Shown here: positions 23,388-31,903 of the stretch, in pieces
Layout: each line of letters begins with the position of its first letter
Position numbering within the stretch: the stretch's first letter is position 1
Origin: Clostridia bacterium
GTDB lineage: Bacteria > Bacillota > Clostridia > Christensenellales > UBA3700
NCBI GenBank assembly: GCA_016287155.1
Contig: JAEEWC010000050.1
Span: 1 to 36,427, forward strand
Reading direction: 5' to 3'
DNA: 36,427 nucleotides
The notes under the pieces: model-generated
Database searches by the model: none
What the model saw: only the letters and a program-made list of their open reading frames with translations
Told to the model about the DNA's origin: nothing
Program-made: the position numbers and the translations under genes

Positions 23388-24227
23388 ATGCTGATTATTA
23401 ATAATCTATTAAAAAAATATAAAAATAGAACTATTTTAAATATCCCGAACTTTACTTTTCGTGATGGTTTAATATATGGCATTGTAGGAGATAATGGATC
23501 AGGTAAAAGTACACTTATGAAATGTATGACTAATCTGGTTGATTATATGGGAAGTGTAATAATTGACTCGCAAGATGTAAAAAAATGTCCTATTGTATTA
23601 AAAGATGTAGGAGTATTAATAGAAACCCCAATGTTTTATAATGATATGACAGCAATTCAAAATCTAAATTATTTTTTGACAAACGAAAAGCAAGTAGAGC
23701 CATTACTAGATGAATTGGGATTATTGGATGTTGCAAACAAAAAGGTCAAAACATATTCATTAGGGATGAAACAAAAGCTTGGCGTTGCACTTACATGTTT
23801 GAAGGGCTCAAAGGTGATTATATTAGACGAACCATTTAATGGATTAGACGTTAATAGCGTAAATGTCGTAATAAATTTACTGAAAGAACAAAAAGCAAAA
23901 GGAAAAACTATTATCGTGTCATCTCATATGCCAAATACAATTAAGAAGTTGTGTGATGAAGTATACAAAATTGATGATAAGCATCTTCGTAGACTAAATA
24001 GTAAAGATGGTTGTAAATATGTATTCTCATTTGACTCTTTAGAAGATTTGGAGGCTGCAAAACACGCGCTAAAGGATGATAAGAATATACAAATGTCTTC
24101 CATTGGGATTGAATTGATTATAGAGTCTGCTGATCAAGATGAAGTTAAAAGAATAATAAATATACTTGCGGACTATAATATGGAAAGCTACGAGAAAGTA
24201 TCACAAGAATTGGAGGCAATTTATTAA
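23388..24227 (+). CDS. ABC transporter ATP-binding protein
   Basis: A 279-residue ABC ATPase. Walker A GDNGSGKST at 34-42, signature YSLGMKQKLG, Walker B VIILDEPFNGLD and the switch histidine in SSHMP. The remaining ~80 residues are a C-terminal extension of the type found with ABC-2 exporters (bacteriocin immunity, lantibiotic or multidrug). The ATG at 23388 follows GAGAG; a TTG two codons earlier is less likely. It lies 20 nt after the peptidase gene and pairs with the permease whose ribosome site is in its last codons. Confidence 0.92.
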   Translation: MLIINNLLKKYKNRTILNIPNFTFRDGLIYGIVGDNGSGKSTLMKCMTNLVDYMGSVIIDSQDVKKCPIVLKDVGVLIETPMFYNDMTAIQNLNYFLTNEKQVEPLLDELGLLDVANKKVKTYSLGMKQKLGVALTCLKGSKVIILDEPFNGLDVNSVNVVINLLKEQKAKGKTIIVSSHMPNTIKKLCDEVYKIDDKHLRRLNSKDGCKYVFSFDSLEDLEAAKHALKDDKNIQMSSIGIELIIESADQDEVKRIINILADYNMESYEKVSQELEAIY

Positions 24228-24228
24228 T

Positions 24229-25227
24229 ATGCTAAAAGAGTTTAAACATATATTTAGTCAAAAGTATTTGTTAATACTAATTGTATTTTTTGTATTTTGC
24301 GTAGTCGCTGCAATAAGTATGGCCAATGATGTGGCAGAAGATAAAAATGTTAATTTCTGTTATGATGTTGAAAAATATGAAAATATTCAAGAAATTAGAG
24401 CACGATATGAAAACTTAGACAAAGAAAAAGATAAAAATGCTTTATATCAATCTAAAGAACTATCTGAAGACTATAAAAACTATTATAAACAATTATATTC
24501 GATTATAATAGAAAACGATTTGCCATATGATAGTATGGTAGAGTTTCAGGATGCGACTTATAGCGGAATGAGGAAGAATACACACTTTCATCTTTATGGC
24601 ATGTCAGCGTTTTTAATAATGATATTTATGTTGTATAGTAGCTTTTTAATAGGATCTGTAGTTCCAACTATAGATTTTACTAAAAAAACAGCAAAGCTAG
24701 TATATACGACAGGCGAAAAAAAAGATCGTATTCTAATGAAAAAATATATAGTATCATTAGGAGGTTTGTTGATAAGCGAGGTAGCGCTAGAATTGTTAGC
24801 AGCATTGTTTTCTCAAGCATATTCAGGTTGCGGAGTAGAATATTGTTTTTGGCTAGTCGGGAGAAACATAATTTTAATGAATTTTGGACAATTTATGCTC
24901 TTGCATATCGCACATAATGCATTATGGCTGATTTTAACATATACAATTGTGTACTATTTCTCATTCTTGTGTAAAAATACGATAATAGCATCATTAAGTG
25001 TTTTCTCTATGTTGCTTTTGAATTCGATGATAACGATACGATTTAAGCACGAATGGGCAGAAATATTATATAATATGCCAACCGCAGGATTGTTTGGCTG
25101 TTATGTTGGTGCGGAAGGTATTGCGGATTATAAATATATGTTATTTGGATTTATATATTTAGCGCTAAGTCTGATTTTATTTGCGGCGAGCATGTATGCT
25201 GTAAAAAAGTTCGATTTTAGCAGATAG
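24229..25227 (+). CDS. ABC-2-like permease with large outer loop
   Basis: A 332-residue membrane protein. One N-terminal helix (about 12-31) is followed by about 90 charged residues, probably outside the membrane, and then about five further helices (near 121-140, 170-195, 215-240, 250-275 and 300-325). This topology is typical of ABC-2 exporter permeases. The ATG at 24229 lies 1 nt after the ATPase stop with GGAGG upstream; the longer frame from 24166 overlaps the ATPase and has no ribosome site. Ile is often encoded by ATA here, unlike in IorA or MetH, which may hint at separate acquisition of the cassette. Cargo unknown. Confidence 0.8.
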   Translation: MLKEFKHIFSQKYLLILIVFFVFCVVAAISMANDVAEDKNVNFCYDVEKYENIQEIRARYENLDKEKDKNALYQSKELSEDYKNYYKQLYSIIIENDLPYDSMVEFQDATYSGMRKNTHFHLYGMSAFLIMIFMLYSSFLIGSVVPTIDFTKKTAKLVYTTGEKKDRILMKKYIVSLGGLLISEVALELLAALFSQAYSGCGVEYCFWLVGRNIILMNFGQFMLLHIAHNALWLILTYTIVYYFSFLCKNTIIASLSVFSMLLLNSMITIRFKHEWAEILYNMPTAGLFGCYVGAEGIADYKYMLFGFIYLALSLILFAASMYAVKKFDFSR

Positions 25228-25234
25228 ATATTAA

Positions 25235-25263
25235 TAAAAAAATGGAGCTCAATCGAGCTCCAT
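25235..25263. terminator. Terminator between convergent cassettes
   Basis: Perfect 9-bp stem ATGGAGCTC/GAGCTCCAT with AATC loop (25242-25263). Read on the minus strand it is followed by seven Ts, making a strong terminator for yqeY; on the plus strand the tail is TACTATT, weaker. Confidence 0.88.
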
Positions 25264-25282
25264 TACTATTACATAGTAAGAA

Positions 25283-25705
25283 TTACATTGAACGTAATAC
25301 TTGATTTACTAATCCCATATCACACTTTCCAGCAAAATTTGTCTTAAAGTGCTTCATAACATTAGGGATAGATTTGTCGTCTAACTTTTCAATTTCAGCT
25401 TTGATTTCGTCTTTAGACATAAGCTTTGGTAAATACTTTTGAACAGTAGCGATTTGTGCGTCTAGTGATGCAACATTGTCTGGTCTATTTGCTTTAACGA
25501 AGCCTTCTTTTTCTTCGATTAATTCTTTTTCACATTTTTGTAGAATAGATACAACGTCAGCATCTGTTACTTCTTCGCCTTTAGCACGCTTATCAATGCT
25601 TGCAAGTAGAATCTTATTTACAATAAGGTCTAGGGCATTAATAGCATCCTTGTTTCTATCCTTCATTGCTTGTATTTTTTCTTTTTTAAAGAAATTAATA
25701 TCCAT
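25283..25705 (-). CDS. GatB/YqeY domain protein
   Basis: A 140-residue YqeY-type protein, the free-standing form of the tRNA-binding tail domain of amidotransferase subunit GatB. Features: KKEKIQAMKDRNKDAINALDLI at the N-terminus, EEVTDADVVSILQK, and the C-terminal helical part NVMKHFKTNFAGKCDMGLVNQVLRSM. Role in the cell is not settled; an aminoacyl-tRNA link is assumed from the domain. Ribosome site GGAGG. It follows the XRE regulator gene by about 14 nt, so expression is probably under its control. Confidence 0.9.
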   Translation of the reverse strand: MDINFFKKEKIQAMKDRNKDAINALDLIVNKILLASIDKRAKGEEVTDADVVSILQKCEKELIEEKEGFVKANRPDNVASLDAQIATVQKYLPKLMSKDEIKAEIEKLDDKSIPNVMKHFKTNFAGKCDMGLVNQVLRSM

Positions 25706-25719
25706 TTATATGCCTCCGA

Positions 25720-25935
25720 TTAATAGTTTGATTCTTCTAGATTAATTCCTAATAATTCATCAGCAGATACGTGTAGCGTATTGCAGATTTCATAAAGATT
25801 TTGCAAAGAAGGTTCAGCGCTACCGTTTTCGTAGTGGGAAATAGTTCTTTGCGATAAGCCTAAAAAACTTGCCAATTCTGTTTGTGACATACGTTTTTCT
25901 TTGCGGTATTTTCTTAAATTAGTTGCAAAATTCAT
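25720..25935 (-). CDS. Small XRE-family helix-turn-helix regulator
   Basis: A 71-residue protein that is little more than a lambda-repressor-type HTH: FATNLRKYRKEKRMSQTELASFLGLSQRTISHYENGSAEPSLQNLYEICNTLHVS. The recognition helix is SQRTISHYEN. ATG 25935 is preceded by GAGGT with good spacing; the longer frame from 25986 would begin in the promoter region. Three operator-like repeats overlap its promoter, so autoregulation is likely. There is no partner toxin: the downstream gene is yqeY. Confidence 0.9.
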   Translation of the reverse strand: MNFATNLRKYRKEKRMSQTELASFLGLSQRTISHYENGSAEPSLQNLYEICNTLHVSADELLGINLEESNY

Positions 25936-25976
25936 ATTTACCTCAACGTGATTTTTTGTAATCCTATTCAAAAAAA

Positions 25977-26005
25977 ATGATACCAAATAGCCAATAATAA
26001 GTCAA
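25977..26005 (-). promoter_or_regulatory. Promoter of XRE-yqeY operon
   Basis: Minus strand TTGACT (26005-26000), 17 bp, TATCAT (25982-25977). The start would be near 25970, with GAGGT in a ~35-nt leader. Confidence 0.8.
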
Positions 26006-26051
26006 TACAAAATAGCCACAATATGTCCAACTTTTTTATCCAAAATACCCA
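25980..26051. repeat. Three operator-like 14-bp direct repeats
   Basis: Plus-strand copies: ATACCAAATAGCCA at 25980-25993, ATACAAAATAGCCA at 26005-26018, and the looser ATCCAAAATACCCA at 26038-26051. The first covers the -10 edge and spacer, the second touches the -35, the third lies upstream. The layout suits repression by the XRE protein. Confidence 0.65.
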
Positions 26052-26063
26052 AGCTTAGTGCGT

Positions 26064-26091
26064 GCGCGTATTATAGATAAATAAAACGCGC
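26064..26091. repeat. GCGCGT/ACGCGC inverted repeat upstream of lipoprotein promoter
   Basis: GCGCGT (26064-26069) and ACGCGC (26086-26091) are perfect inverted arms 16 nt apart, ending 7 bp before the lipoprotein -35. It could be an operator or a weak hairpin. Confidence 0.45.
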
Positions 26092-26098
26092 GTCTTTA

Positions 26099-26127
26099 TT
26101 GAAATTTAAAGTTTAGTTTGATATTAT
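26099..26127 (+). promoter_or_regulatory. Promoter of surface lipoprotein gene
   Basis: TTGAAA (26099-26104), 17 bp and TATTAT (26122-26127), with TG just before the -10. Start near 26134, 29 nt before the ATG, with CGAGGG as ribosome site. Confidence 0.75.
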
Positions 26128-26162
26128 TATATTTGTATAAATTTGCCTTACGAGGGATAAAT

Positions 26163-29100
26163 ATGAAGAACACTTACAAAATACTATTAATAACAATAAT
26201 GCTTTTAGCAATAATACTTGCTTTTGCTGCATGTAATGATGACGATGTTAAGACATCTTTGGATAATCCAACAAATATCGCAGCAAGCGGATCTACAATA
26301 AGCTGGAGCGCAGTCGATGGTGCTACATCTTATGATATTATCGTAGAAGATGCTGAAGCAAAGAACACAGAAAATACATATTACAACTTAGATTTAACAG
26401 AAATAGGTTCTTATTTAATCAAGATTAGAGCAGTAGGAAAGAATTCTCAAGGCGCTGTAATTTATAGTGATTATGTAGAATATACATTTGTTAAGTCAGA
26501 AAAATTAGCTACTCCAACAGTAACAGTTAATGATAAATTAGCTACATGGGCAGCAATAGAAAATGCAGCTTCATATAATGTAAGAGTAGTAGATAGCTCT
26601 TCAACAGAATTATATAGCGGAACACAAAGCGAATTATCTTACAGCTTTGATAATGAAAAATATACATCAGTAGGTAAGTACACAATCCTAGTAAAGGCAA
26701 TCCCAGAAGCAACAAAATCAGAATATGCAAACTCTGAAGCAGGCCCAGGTTATTATATTGTTACTTCAAAATTGTCTGCTCCATCAATTTCATCTGTTTC
26801 TTCAACAGCGGTAAGATGGACATCAATTTCCGGCAGTTCAAGTTATGAATTATATTTATATGAAGATGATGGAACATTAGTATCTACATATACAACAACA
26901 TCAAATTCATATGCATTCTCTTATATGAAATTAGACAACTATGGTAAATATTACTGCAGAGTAAAAGCTATCGGTGATCGCGAAGTATATCTAGATAGTG
27001 AAGTTGGTGAAAGGGTTCCTGCATATGATTTATTAGTTATTCCAACAATCGATGAAACTACAGTTGATTTATATCAAGATGCAAGTGGTACATGGAAATT
27101 AAAATTTGAAGTAGAAAATACAAATAAATTATCTAGTATTACAATTACTTTAACAACAACAAAGGCAGATTCTTCATCTTCTATGTCAGCTATTGAAAAG
27201 ACATTAGAAATGATTCAAGGCAAATCTGAATATACTATTGTATCAGATGCTGATTTTAATGCTGCTTTAACTTACTATGTTAAGAATACATCGGCAAGTG
27301 GATACATTAAGAACACAAAGCCATATGATGCACTTCAAACGTATTATACATTTGATGGTGTAGAATTTAAGAAGGCTACAGTTAGTGCTTTATCTAGTGT
27401 TATTGAATATTATGTAAAAGTAGGAGATCCTGGCGCTGATTATTATGAAGAAGCAAAGGGTGCTGTTTCATATACTGAAGTTAATAAAGATACAGCCGCT
27501 TTCAATACAAGAAATAATTACTATACAAAAGAAGCTGATGTATATACATTAGTTACATCTACATATGAAAACAAGGGAACTTATGATAATTTAAATTCTC
27601 AAGATACAACTACTGTATATCTAAAGAATAATGGCGATGGTACATATACAAAAATGGGTACATATACTCAACTTGATTCAACAGATTTAATTACTGAATA
27701 TTGGGTATATAAGTCATTTACAGCATTTGATTCAAATACAACATACTATACTGCATCTTATGAAGAATTTGGTTCAGCAGATTATTCAGCAGATACATTC
27801 TATAAATTAGTAAAGACAACATTTGATACATCAATCGATGATTTATTCTTCGAAGTTGATACATCAGGTAATTATACATATAAGAAGACAGATATTGCAT
27901 ATTATGGAAGAATCTTCGATGTTACAGTATCTGCAACAGGTATTAAAGATTCGATTATCACAGGAAAGTCAATTGATGTTGATGGAAACTATATTTCATT
28001 TAGACATCCAAATAAAGTAGATGAGGATCTTGCATGGACTGCATCTCCTTTACAAGGATATTTCAAGACAGAAGCAGAATATATAGCATTCGTTACAGAA
28101 TATGATGATTATTATGCAGTAGAATCTATTGGTGATTTGCAATATATGCAATATGACAATGATGGTGCTAAATATGTATTAATGCAAGATTTAGACGCTG
28201 AAGGTTACTACTGGGCTCCAATTGATTCATTTACAGGTTCAATTTTAGATGGTAACAACCACAAGATTTCTAATATCGTATATGCAAGAATTGATGGTAG
28301 AGCAGAAGCTTTAATATCTGAATCAAGTGGTGCTTCTATTTTGGATTTATATATAGTTGATGCTTCAAATGAGGCAGATGCTACAGAATATTGCGCTGGT
28401 ATTATTGGCGATGCATATGATACACAAATTACAAATTGTTATGTAAAGGCAAAATTCTCAACAGCAACTTTTGCTGGTGGTATTATTGCTGAAGGTAAGA
28501 AAGTTAAGATAACAAATTGTCAAACATTAATCACAATTGAAAATGTAGCTATATCTGCTGGTATTGCAGCATATGGTGAAGATTTAGAGTTAAAAGGATG
28601 TATTGCATCTGGAAGCATTGATGTCGATGACGTATATTTCTCTCTAGGCGATTTTGACGCTATGTCAAATAATGGAAATATAGATGATGATTGTAGAATT
28701 TATGTTCTACAAGATAGCAAGTATGTATATGTTGGCGAATTTAGAGATAAAGATACTGTAGATTTTAAAGATGACGATGGCGAATATTATGAAGAATATT
28801 TCTTGAGAATAACAGAATTGTCTAGAGGTGTTGTAGCTGCAGGTTTAGTTAGCGGACTACAAGGTGGCTCAATAGATAATTCAATCGCTCAAGTATCTAT
28901 TACAATTGATGCCCCTACAATGCCTGCTTATGCTGGCGGAGCAGTTGCTATGGCAAACCATTGTACTATTACAAATACATTTGCTGGTAATAAATATTCT
29001 AAGAATAACCCAGATAGAATGAATATTGTTGTAAATGGTCTACACACTATTGTTGGTGGTTTTGTTGGAGAAACAGTAGATGCAACAATAGATAATTGTT

Positions 29101-29708
29101 ATACAACAATTAGAGTATCTGCAAAAGAAAATTTAGGTGGATTTGTAGGTAAATGCTCTGATGATTTAAACAATACAGGATCTCGAATAACAAATTGTTA
29201 TTCAACAGGTGGCGTTGCTGATCAAATCTCAACAAACAAGGGATATTTTGTTGGTTATATGTATGATACTCATACAACAATAACAAATTGTTATATTTAC
29301 GATTGGGAACATGCTACAGTTCATGATGACCATGCAACAACAGCTGCATCTTTAGATGCAATCAAGACTGCAATCAATGAAGCTAAAGCTGGTTCATTAG
29401 CAACAATCACAGGATATCTTGAACCAACACTTATGGATGTTGCTTATGCATCTGCTTACACAGATAGCATCAAGGCTTCTGGTAAGATCAATGTTAAGGC
29501 ATATCTTGCTGTATATGATTCTACAACTCAAGAAACAACAATTATTGATATGTATGCGGATGAAGAAAAAGTAGATCAAATCGTAATTGGCGATAAGTCA
29601 GCTAAGGGTACAATCTTAGTTGTTCTACAACAAAAGGTTGACGAAAACAACGATGGCGTTGATGATGGAACTGGTGCTAGAGTAGTAATCTACATCACAG
29701 TAAGTTAA
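26163..29708 (+). CDS. Large modular surface lipoprotein (Fn3-like, Tyr-rich repeats, GLUG beta-helix)
   Basis: An 1181-residue predicted lipoprotein: signal peptide with lipobox LAFAAC (lipidated Cys at about 24), followed by an acidic linker. Residues ~30-285 form three fibronectin-III-like repeats (patterns such as ISWSAVDGATSYDIIVED and IKIRAVG). An Ig-like part starts near 300 and appears interrupted at ~358-583 by degenerate Tyr-rich repeats (TYYT/YYVK every 20-30 residues). From ~640 to 1090 come GLUG-like repeats (GGFVGETVDATIDNCY, GGFVGKCSDD) of a right-handed beta-helix. Near the end DENNDGVDDG looks like a calcium loop. There is no LPXTG. It probably binds a polymer or host ligand at the surface. 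ATG 26163 chosen because it begins the signal peptide after CGAGGG. Coupled by TAATG to a GNAT gene. Confidence 0.8.
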   Translation: MKNTYKILLITIMLLAIILAFAACNDDDVKTSLDNPTNIAASGSTISWSAVDGATSYDIIVEDAEAKNTENTYYNLDLTEIGSYLIKIRAVGKNSQGAVIYSDYVEYTFVKSEKLATPTVTVNDKLATWAAIENAASYNVRVVDSSSTELYSGTQSELSYSFDNEKYTSVGKYTILVKAIPEATKSEYANSEAGPGYYIVTSKLSAPSISSVSSTAVRWTSISGSSSYELYLYEDDGTLVSTYTTTSNSYAFSYMKLDNYGKYYCRVKAIGDREVYLDSEVGERVPAYDLLVIPTIDETTVDLYQDASGTWKLKFEVENTNKLSSITITLTTTKADSSSSMSAIEKTLEMIQGKSEYTIVSDADFNAALTYYVKNTSASGYIKNTKPYDALQTYYTFDGVEFKKATVSALSSVIEYYVKVGDPGADYYEEAKGAVSYTEVNKDTAAFNTRNNYYTKEADVYTLVTSTYENKGTYDNLNSQDTTTVYLKNNGDGTYTKMGTYTQLDSTDLITEYWVYKSFTAFDSNTTYYTASYEEFGSADYSADTFYKLVKTTFDTSIDDLFFEVDTSGNYTYKKTDIAYYGRIFDVTVSATGIKDSIITGKSIDVDGNYISFRHPNKVDEDLAWTASPLQGYFKTEAEYIAFVTEYDDYYAVESIGDLQYMQYDNDGAKYVLMQDLDAEGYYWAPIDSFTGSILDGNNHKISNIVYARIDGRAEALISESSGASILDLYIVDASNEADATEYCAGIIGDAYDTQITNCYVKAKFSTATFAGGIIAEGKKVKITNCQTLITIENVAISAGIAAYGEDLELKGCIASGSIDVDDVYFSLGDFDAMSNNGNIDDDCRIYVLQDSKYVYVGEFRDKDTVDFKDDDGEYYEEYFLRITELSRGVVAAGLVSGLQGGSIDNSIAQVSITIDAPTMPAYAGGAVAMANHCTITNTFAGNKYSKNNPDRMNIVVNGLHTIVGGFVGETVDATIDNCYTTIRVSAKENLGGFVGKCSDDLNNTGSRITNCYSTGGVADQISTNKGYFVGYMYDTHTTITNCYIYDWEHATVHDDHATTAASLDAIKTAINEAKAGSLATITGYLEPTLMDVAYASAYTDSIKASGKINVKAYLAVYDSTTQETTIIDMYADEEKVDQIVIGDKSAKGTILVVLQQKVDENNDGVDDGTGARVVIYITVS

Positions 29709-30196
29709 TGCAAATTATAATCAAAGATTATACAACTAAATATTCTAAAGGCGCTCTATCTGTATGGAATGAGATTGTAGAGGATGGAGCTGCCTTTCCA
29801 CAAGATAAGGCAATGGATTTAGAAGAATCGATTGTCTTTTTTAATTCGCAATCAAAAACTAAGGTAGCCGTTGATGAAAATGACAATATAATTGGTCTAT
29901 ATATCCTTCATCCAAATAATGTGGGAAGATGTGGCCATATATGTAATGCATCATATGCCGTGTCGGGTAAATTTAGGGGCATAGGAGCAGGGAAAGCTCT
30001 GGTTTTAGATTGTATCAAGATGGCAAAAGAATTGGGCTTTAGAGTACTACAATTTAATGCCGTTGTTGCATCAAATATTGCAGCATTGAATCTATATAAG
30101 AAATTAGGATTTACACAATTAGGGGTTATCCCTGGTGGCTTTAGAAATAAAAATGGGGATTATGAAGACATAATCCCGCATTATATTGTTTTATAG
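29708..30196 (+). CDS. GNAT N-acetyltransferase
   Basis: A 162-residue GNAT enzyme with the acetyl-CoA motif SGKFRGIGAGKALVLDCI (about residues 91-108) and the C-terminal motif ASNIAALNLYKKLGFTQLGVIP, common in RimI- or phosphinothricin-type acetyltransferases. Substrate unknown. The start overlaps the lipoprotein stop (TAATG) and has no strong ribosome site of its own, so expression depends on that gene. Its last codons form a terminator hairpin. It ends 6 nt from the convergent putP stop. Confidence 0.85.
   Translation: MQIIIKDYTTKYSKGALSVWNEIVEDGAAFPQDKAMDLEESIVFFNSQSKTKVAVDENDNIIGLYILHPNNVGRCGHICNASYAVSGKFRGIGAGKALVLDCIKMAKELGFRVLQFNAVVASNIAALNLYKKLGFTQLGVIPGGFRNKNGDYEDIIPHYIVL
30146..30177. 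terminator. Terminator hairpin inside GNAT coding sequence
   Basis: Perfect 9-bp stem GGGATTATG/CATAATCCC with an AAGA loop (30156-30177). On the minus strand it lies 26 nt past the putP stop and is followed by a T-rich tract (CATTTTTATTTC). On the plus strand the tail is weaker (GCATTATATTGTTTTA). It is thus placed within the last codons of the opposite gene. Confidence 0.7.
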
Positions 30197-30202
30197 TTTT
30201 AA

Positions 30203-31774
30203 TTATTCAGCGATTACTTTATCGTCTACAACTTCAACTAATTTGCTCTTTGTTGCTTTATCAAATAGAGAAGTAACTTCTTCTGATGGAGCTTCTGTTA
30301 ATAGAGATACAACAATAGCTACTACAATACCTACGATGAAACCTGGAATGATTTCGTATAGATTTGTGTTGTAAATAGCACTATGTCCACCATAGTATTC
30401 GTAGTTCAATAAGAACATCCATAATACATCTACTGTGAATCCAGAAACGATAGCAGCTACGGCGCCCTTATAGTTCAATCTTCTCCAATATAGAGATAAG
30501 ATGATAACTGGTCCGAATGCAGCACCAAATGCAGCCCAAGCAGCTGATACTAAGCTCATAATTGTAGCGAAAGCTTTAACGATTGGCTTATCACCATAAC
30601 CAAGCATTGCGATAGCAAATGCAATTAAAGAAATAACAACAACGACGATTCTACCTGCCCATAAGATTTCTTTATCATTTGCATTCTTTCTAATAGTTGT
30701 TTTATATACGTCAGATGCGAATGCTGAAGAAGAAGCAAGTAATTGAGAATCGGCTGTTGACATACTAGCAGCTAAAATAGCTGAAATAATAACACCACCG
30801 ATAAATACAGGGAATACTGTTGATGCCATCTTTACGAATACTGTTGAAGAAGATTCAACTGTATCGCCTAGATATAATCTACCAACGATACCAACAACAG
30901 AAGCCATGATAAGGATTAGAGTTGTCCAGCCAATACCGATGATTCTAGATTTCTTCATTTCTTTTTCTGACTTAATAGAAATGTATCTTACGATGATGTG
31001 TGGCATACCAAAGTATCCAAGGCCCCAGCCAAGACCTGTTAGAGCAGTAGAAACGCTTTCCCAATCGAACTTACCACTAACAAGTAAATTGTAATAATTT
31101 TCTGGAATATCTACGTTGCCTACAGCGCCATTTAATTTTAATAAGATAACAGCGATAATTGGAGTAATCATTAGGGCAGCTAACATTAATAAACCTTGTA
31201 AGAAGTCTGTCCAACATACAGCATTGAATCCGCCTAAGAATACATAAGCGATAATGATGATAGTTGCGATTGTCATACCAATTCTTTCATCAAGATTGAA
31301 TAGTGTCTTAAATAATGTTCCGCAAGCTGTAATACTAGATGCACCATATACACAATATACGATGATAAAGATAACGGCACAAATGACTTGAAGAGACTTG
31401 CTAGAAGATAAGAATCTGTTTGTTAAATATTGAGGGATAGTAATAGAATCGTTAGCTAGAATTGAATATCTACGTAGTCTTGGAGCAACTAAAAACCATG
31501 CTAAAATTGTTCCGATTAAAAGACCAATTGAAATCCAAACTTGACCAATGCCATAAAGATAGATTGATCCTGGAAGGCCCATCAATACCCAAGCACTCAT
31601 GTCTGATGCTCCGGCAGATAGTGCAGCAACCATACCACCCATTTTTCTACCGCCAAGGAAGAAACTCTTTTCTCCGCTTAGCTTTCTATCTTGCATAAAG
31701 AAGTATATACCAATGCCAATTACGACAAGGAAGTATAGTACAAATGCAACGATGTTTCCTGCTTCTACTTTCAT
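30203..31774 (-). CDS. putP: Sodium/proline symporter
   Basis: A 523-residue SSS-family transporter with about 13 membrane helices. Family features: N-terminal GEKSFFLGGRKMGGMVAALSAGASDMSAWVLMGLPG (in parts), the PutP-type stretch GYFGMPHIIVRYISIK and SMSTADSQLLASSSAFASD containing Na2-site Ser/Thr. It imports proline with Na+. The ATG at 31774 follows AAAGGTG; an upstream ATG at 31807 would add 11 residues from the leader. It has its own promoter and lies after the terminator of the next symporter, so it is not in the T-box unit. Confidence 0.85.
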   Translation of the reverse strand: MKVEAGNIVAFVLYFLVVIGIGIYFFMQDRKLSGEKSFFLGGRKMGGMVAALSAGASDMSAWVLMGLPGSIYLYGIGQVWISIGLLIGTILAWFLVAPRLRRYSILANDSITIPQYLTNRFLSSSKSLQVICAVIFIIVYCVYGASSITACGTLFKTLFNLDERIGMTIATIIIIAYVFLGGFNAVCWTDFLQGLLMLAALMITPIIAVILLKLNGAVGNVDIPENYYNLLVSGKFDWESVSTALTGLGWGLGYFGMPHIIVRYISIKSEKEMKKSRIIGIGWTTLILIMASVVGIVGRLYLGDTVESSSTVFVKMASTVFPVFIGGVIISAILAASMSTADSQLLASSSAFASDVYKTTIRKNANDKEILWAGRIVVVVISLIAFAIAMLGYGDKPIVKAFATIMSLVSAAWAAFGAAFGPVIILSLYWRRLNYKGAVAAIVSGFTVDVLWMFLLNYEYYGGHSAIYNTNLYEIIPGFIVGIVVAIVVSLLTEAPSEEVTSLFDKATKSKLVEVVDDKVIAE

Positions 31775-31811
31775 ATTTTTCACCTTTAAAAATTTTAATA
31801 ATAACATTTAG

Positions 31812-31840
31812 ATAATACGATAATTTACATAAGCGCGCAA
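31812..31840 (-). promoter_or_regulatory. putP promoter with TTGCGC -35 box
   Basis: Minus strand TTGCGC (31840-31835), 17 bp, TATTAT (31817-31812). The start would be near 31805, 31 nt before the ATG. Same -35 variant as at 351, 10009 and 35865. Confidence 0.55.
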
Positions 31841-31843
31841 GAA

Positions 31844-31881
31844 AAATATAAAAAAAGACCACGAGCGACTTGCCCGTGGTC
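31844..31881 (-). terminator. Terminator of T-box symporter gene
   Basis: GACCACG/CGTGGTC arms (31857-31881) with an 11-nt loop that can pair further. On the minus strand the hairpin is followed by seven Ts and TATATTTTTC. Confidence 0.88.
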
Positions 31882-31903
31882 GTAAAATGCTAAGGTTTTT
31901 CCT

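Noticed and set aside
27718-28020. Open frames on either strand inside the lipoprotein gene
   Set aside because: They follow from its repetitive, biased codon use; none has a ribosome site and their products are low-complexity Tyr/Leu/Met strings.
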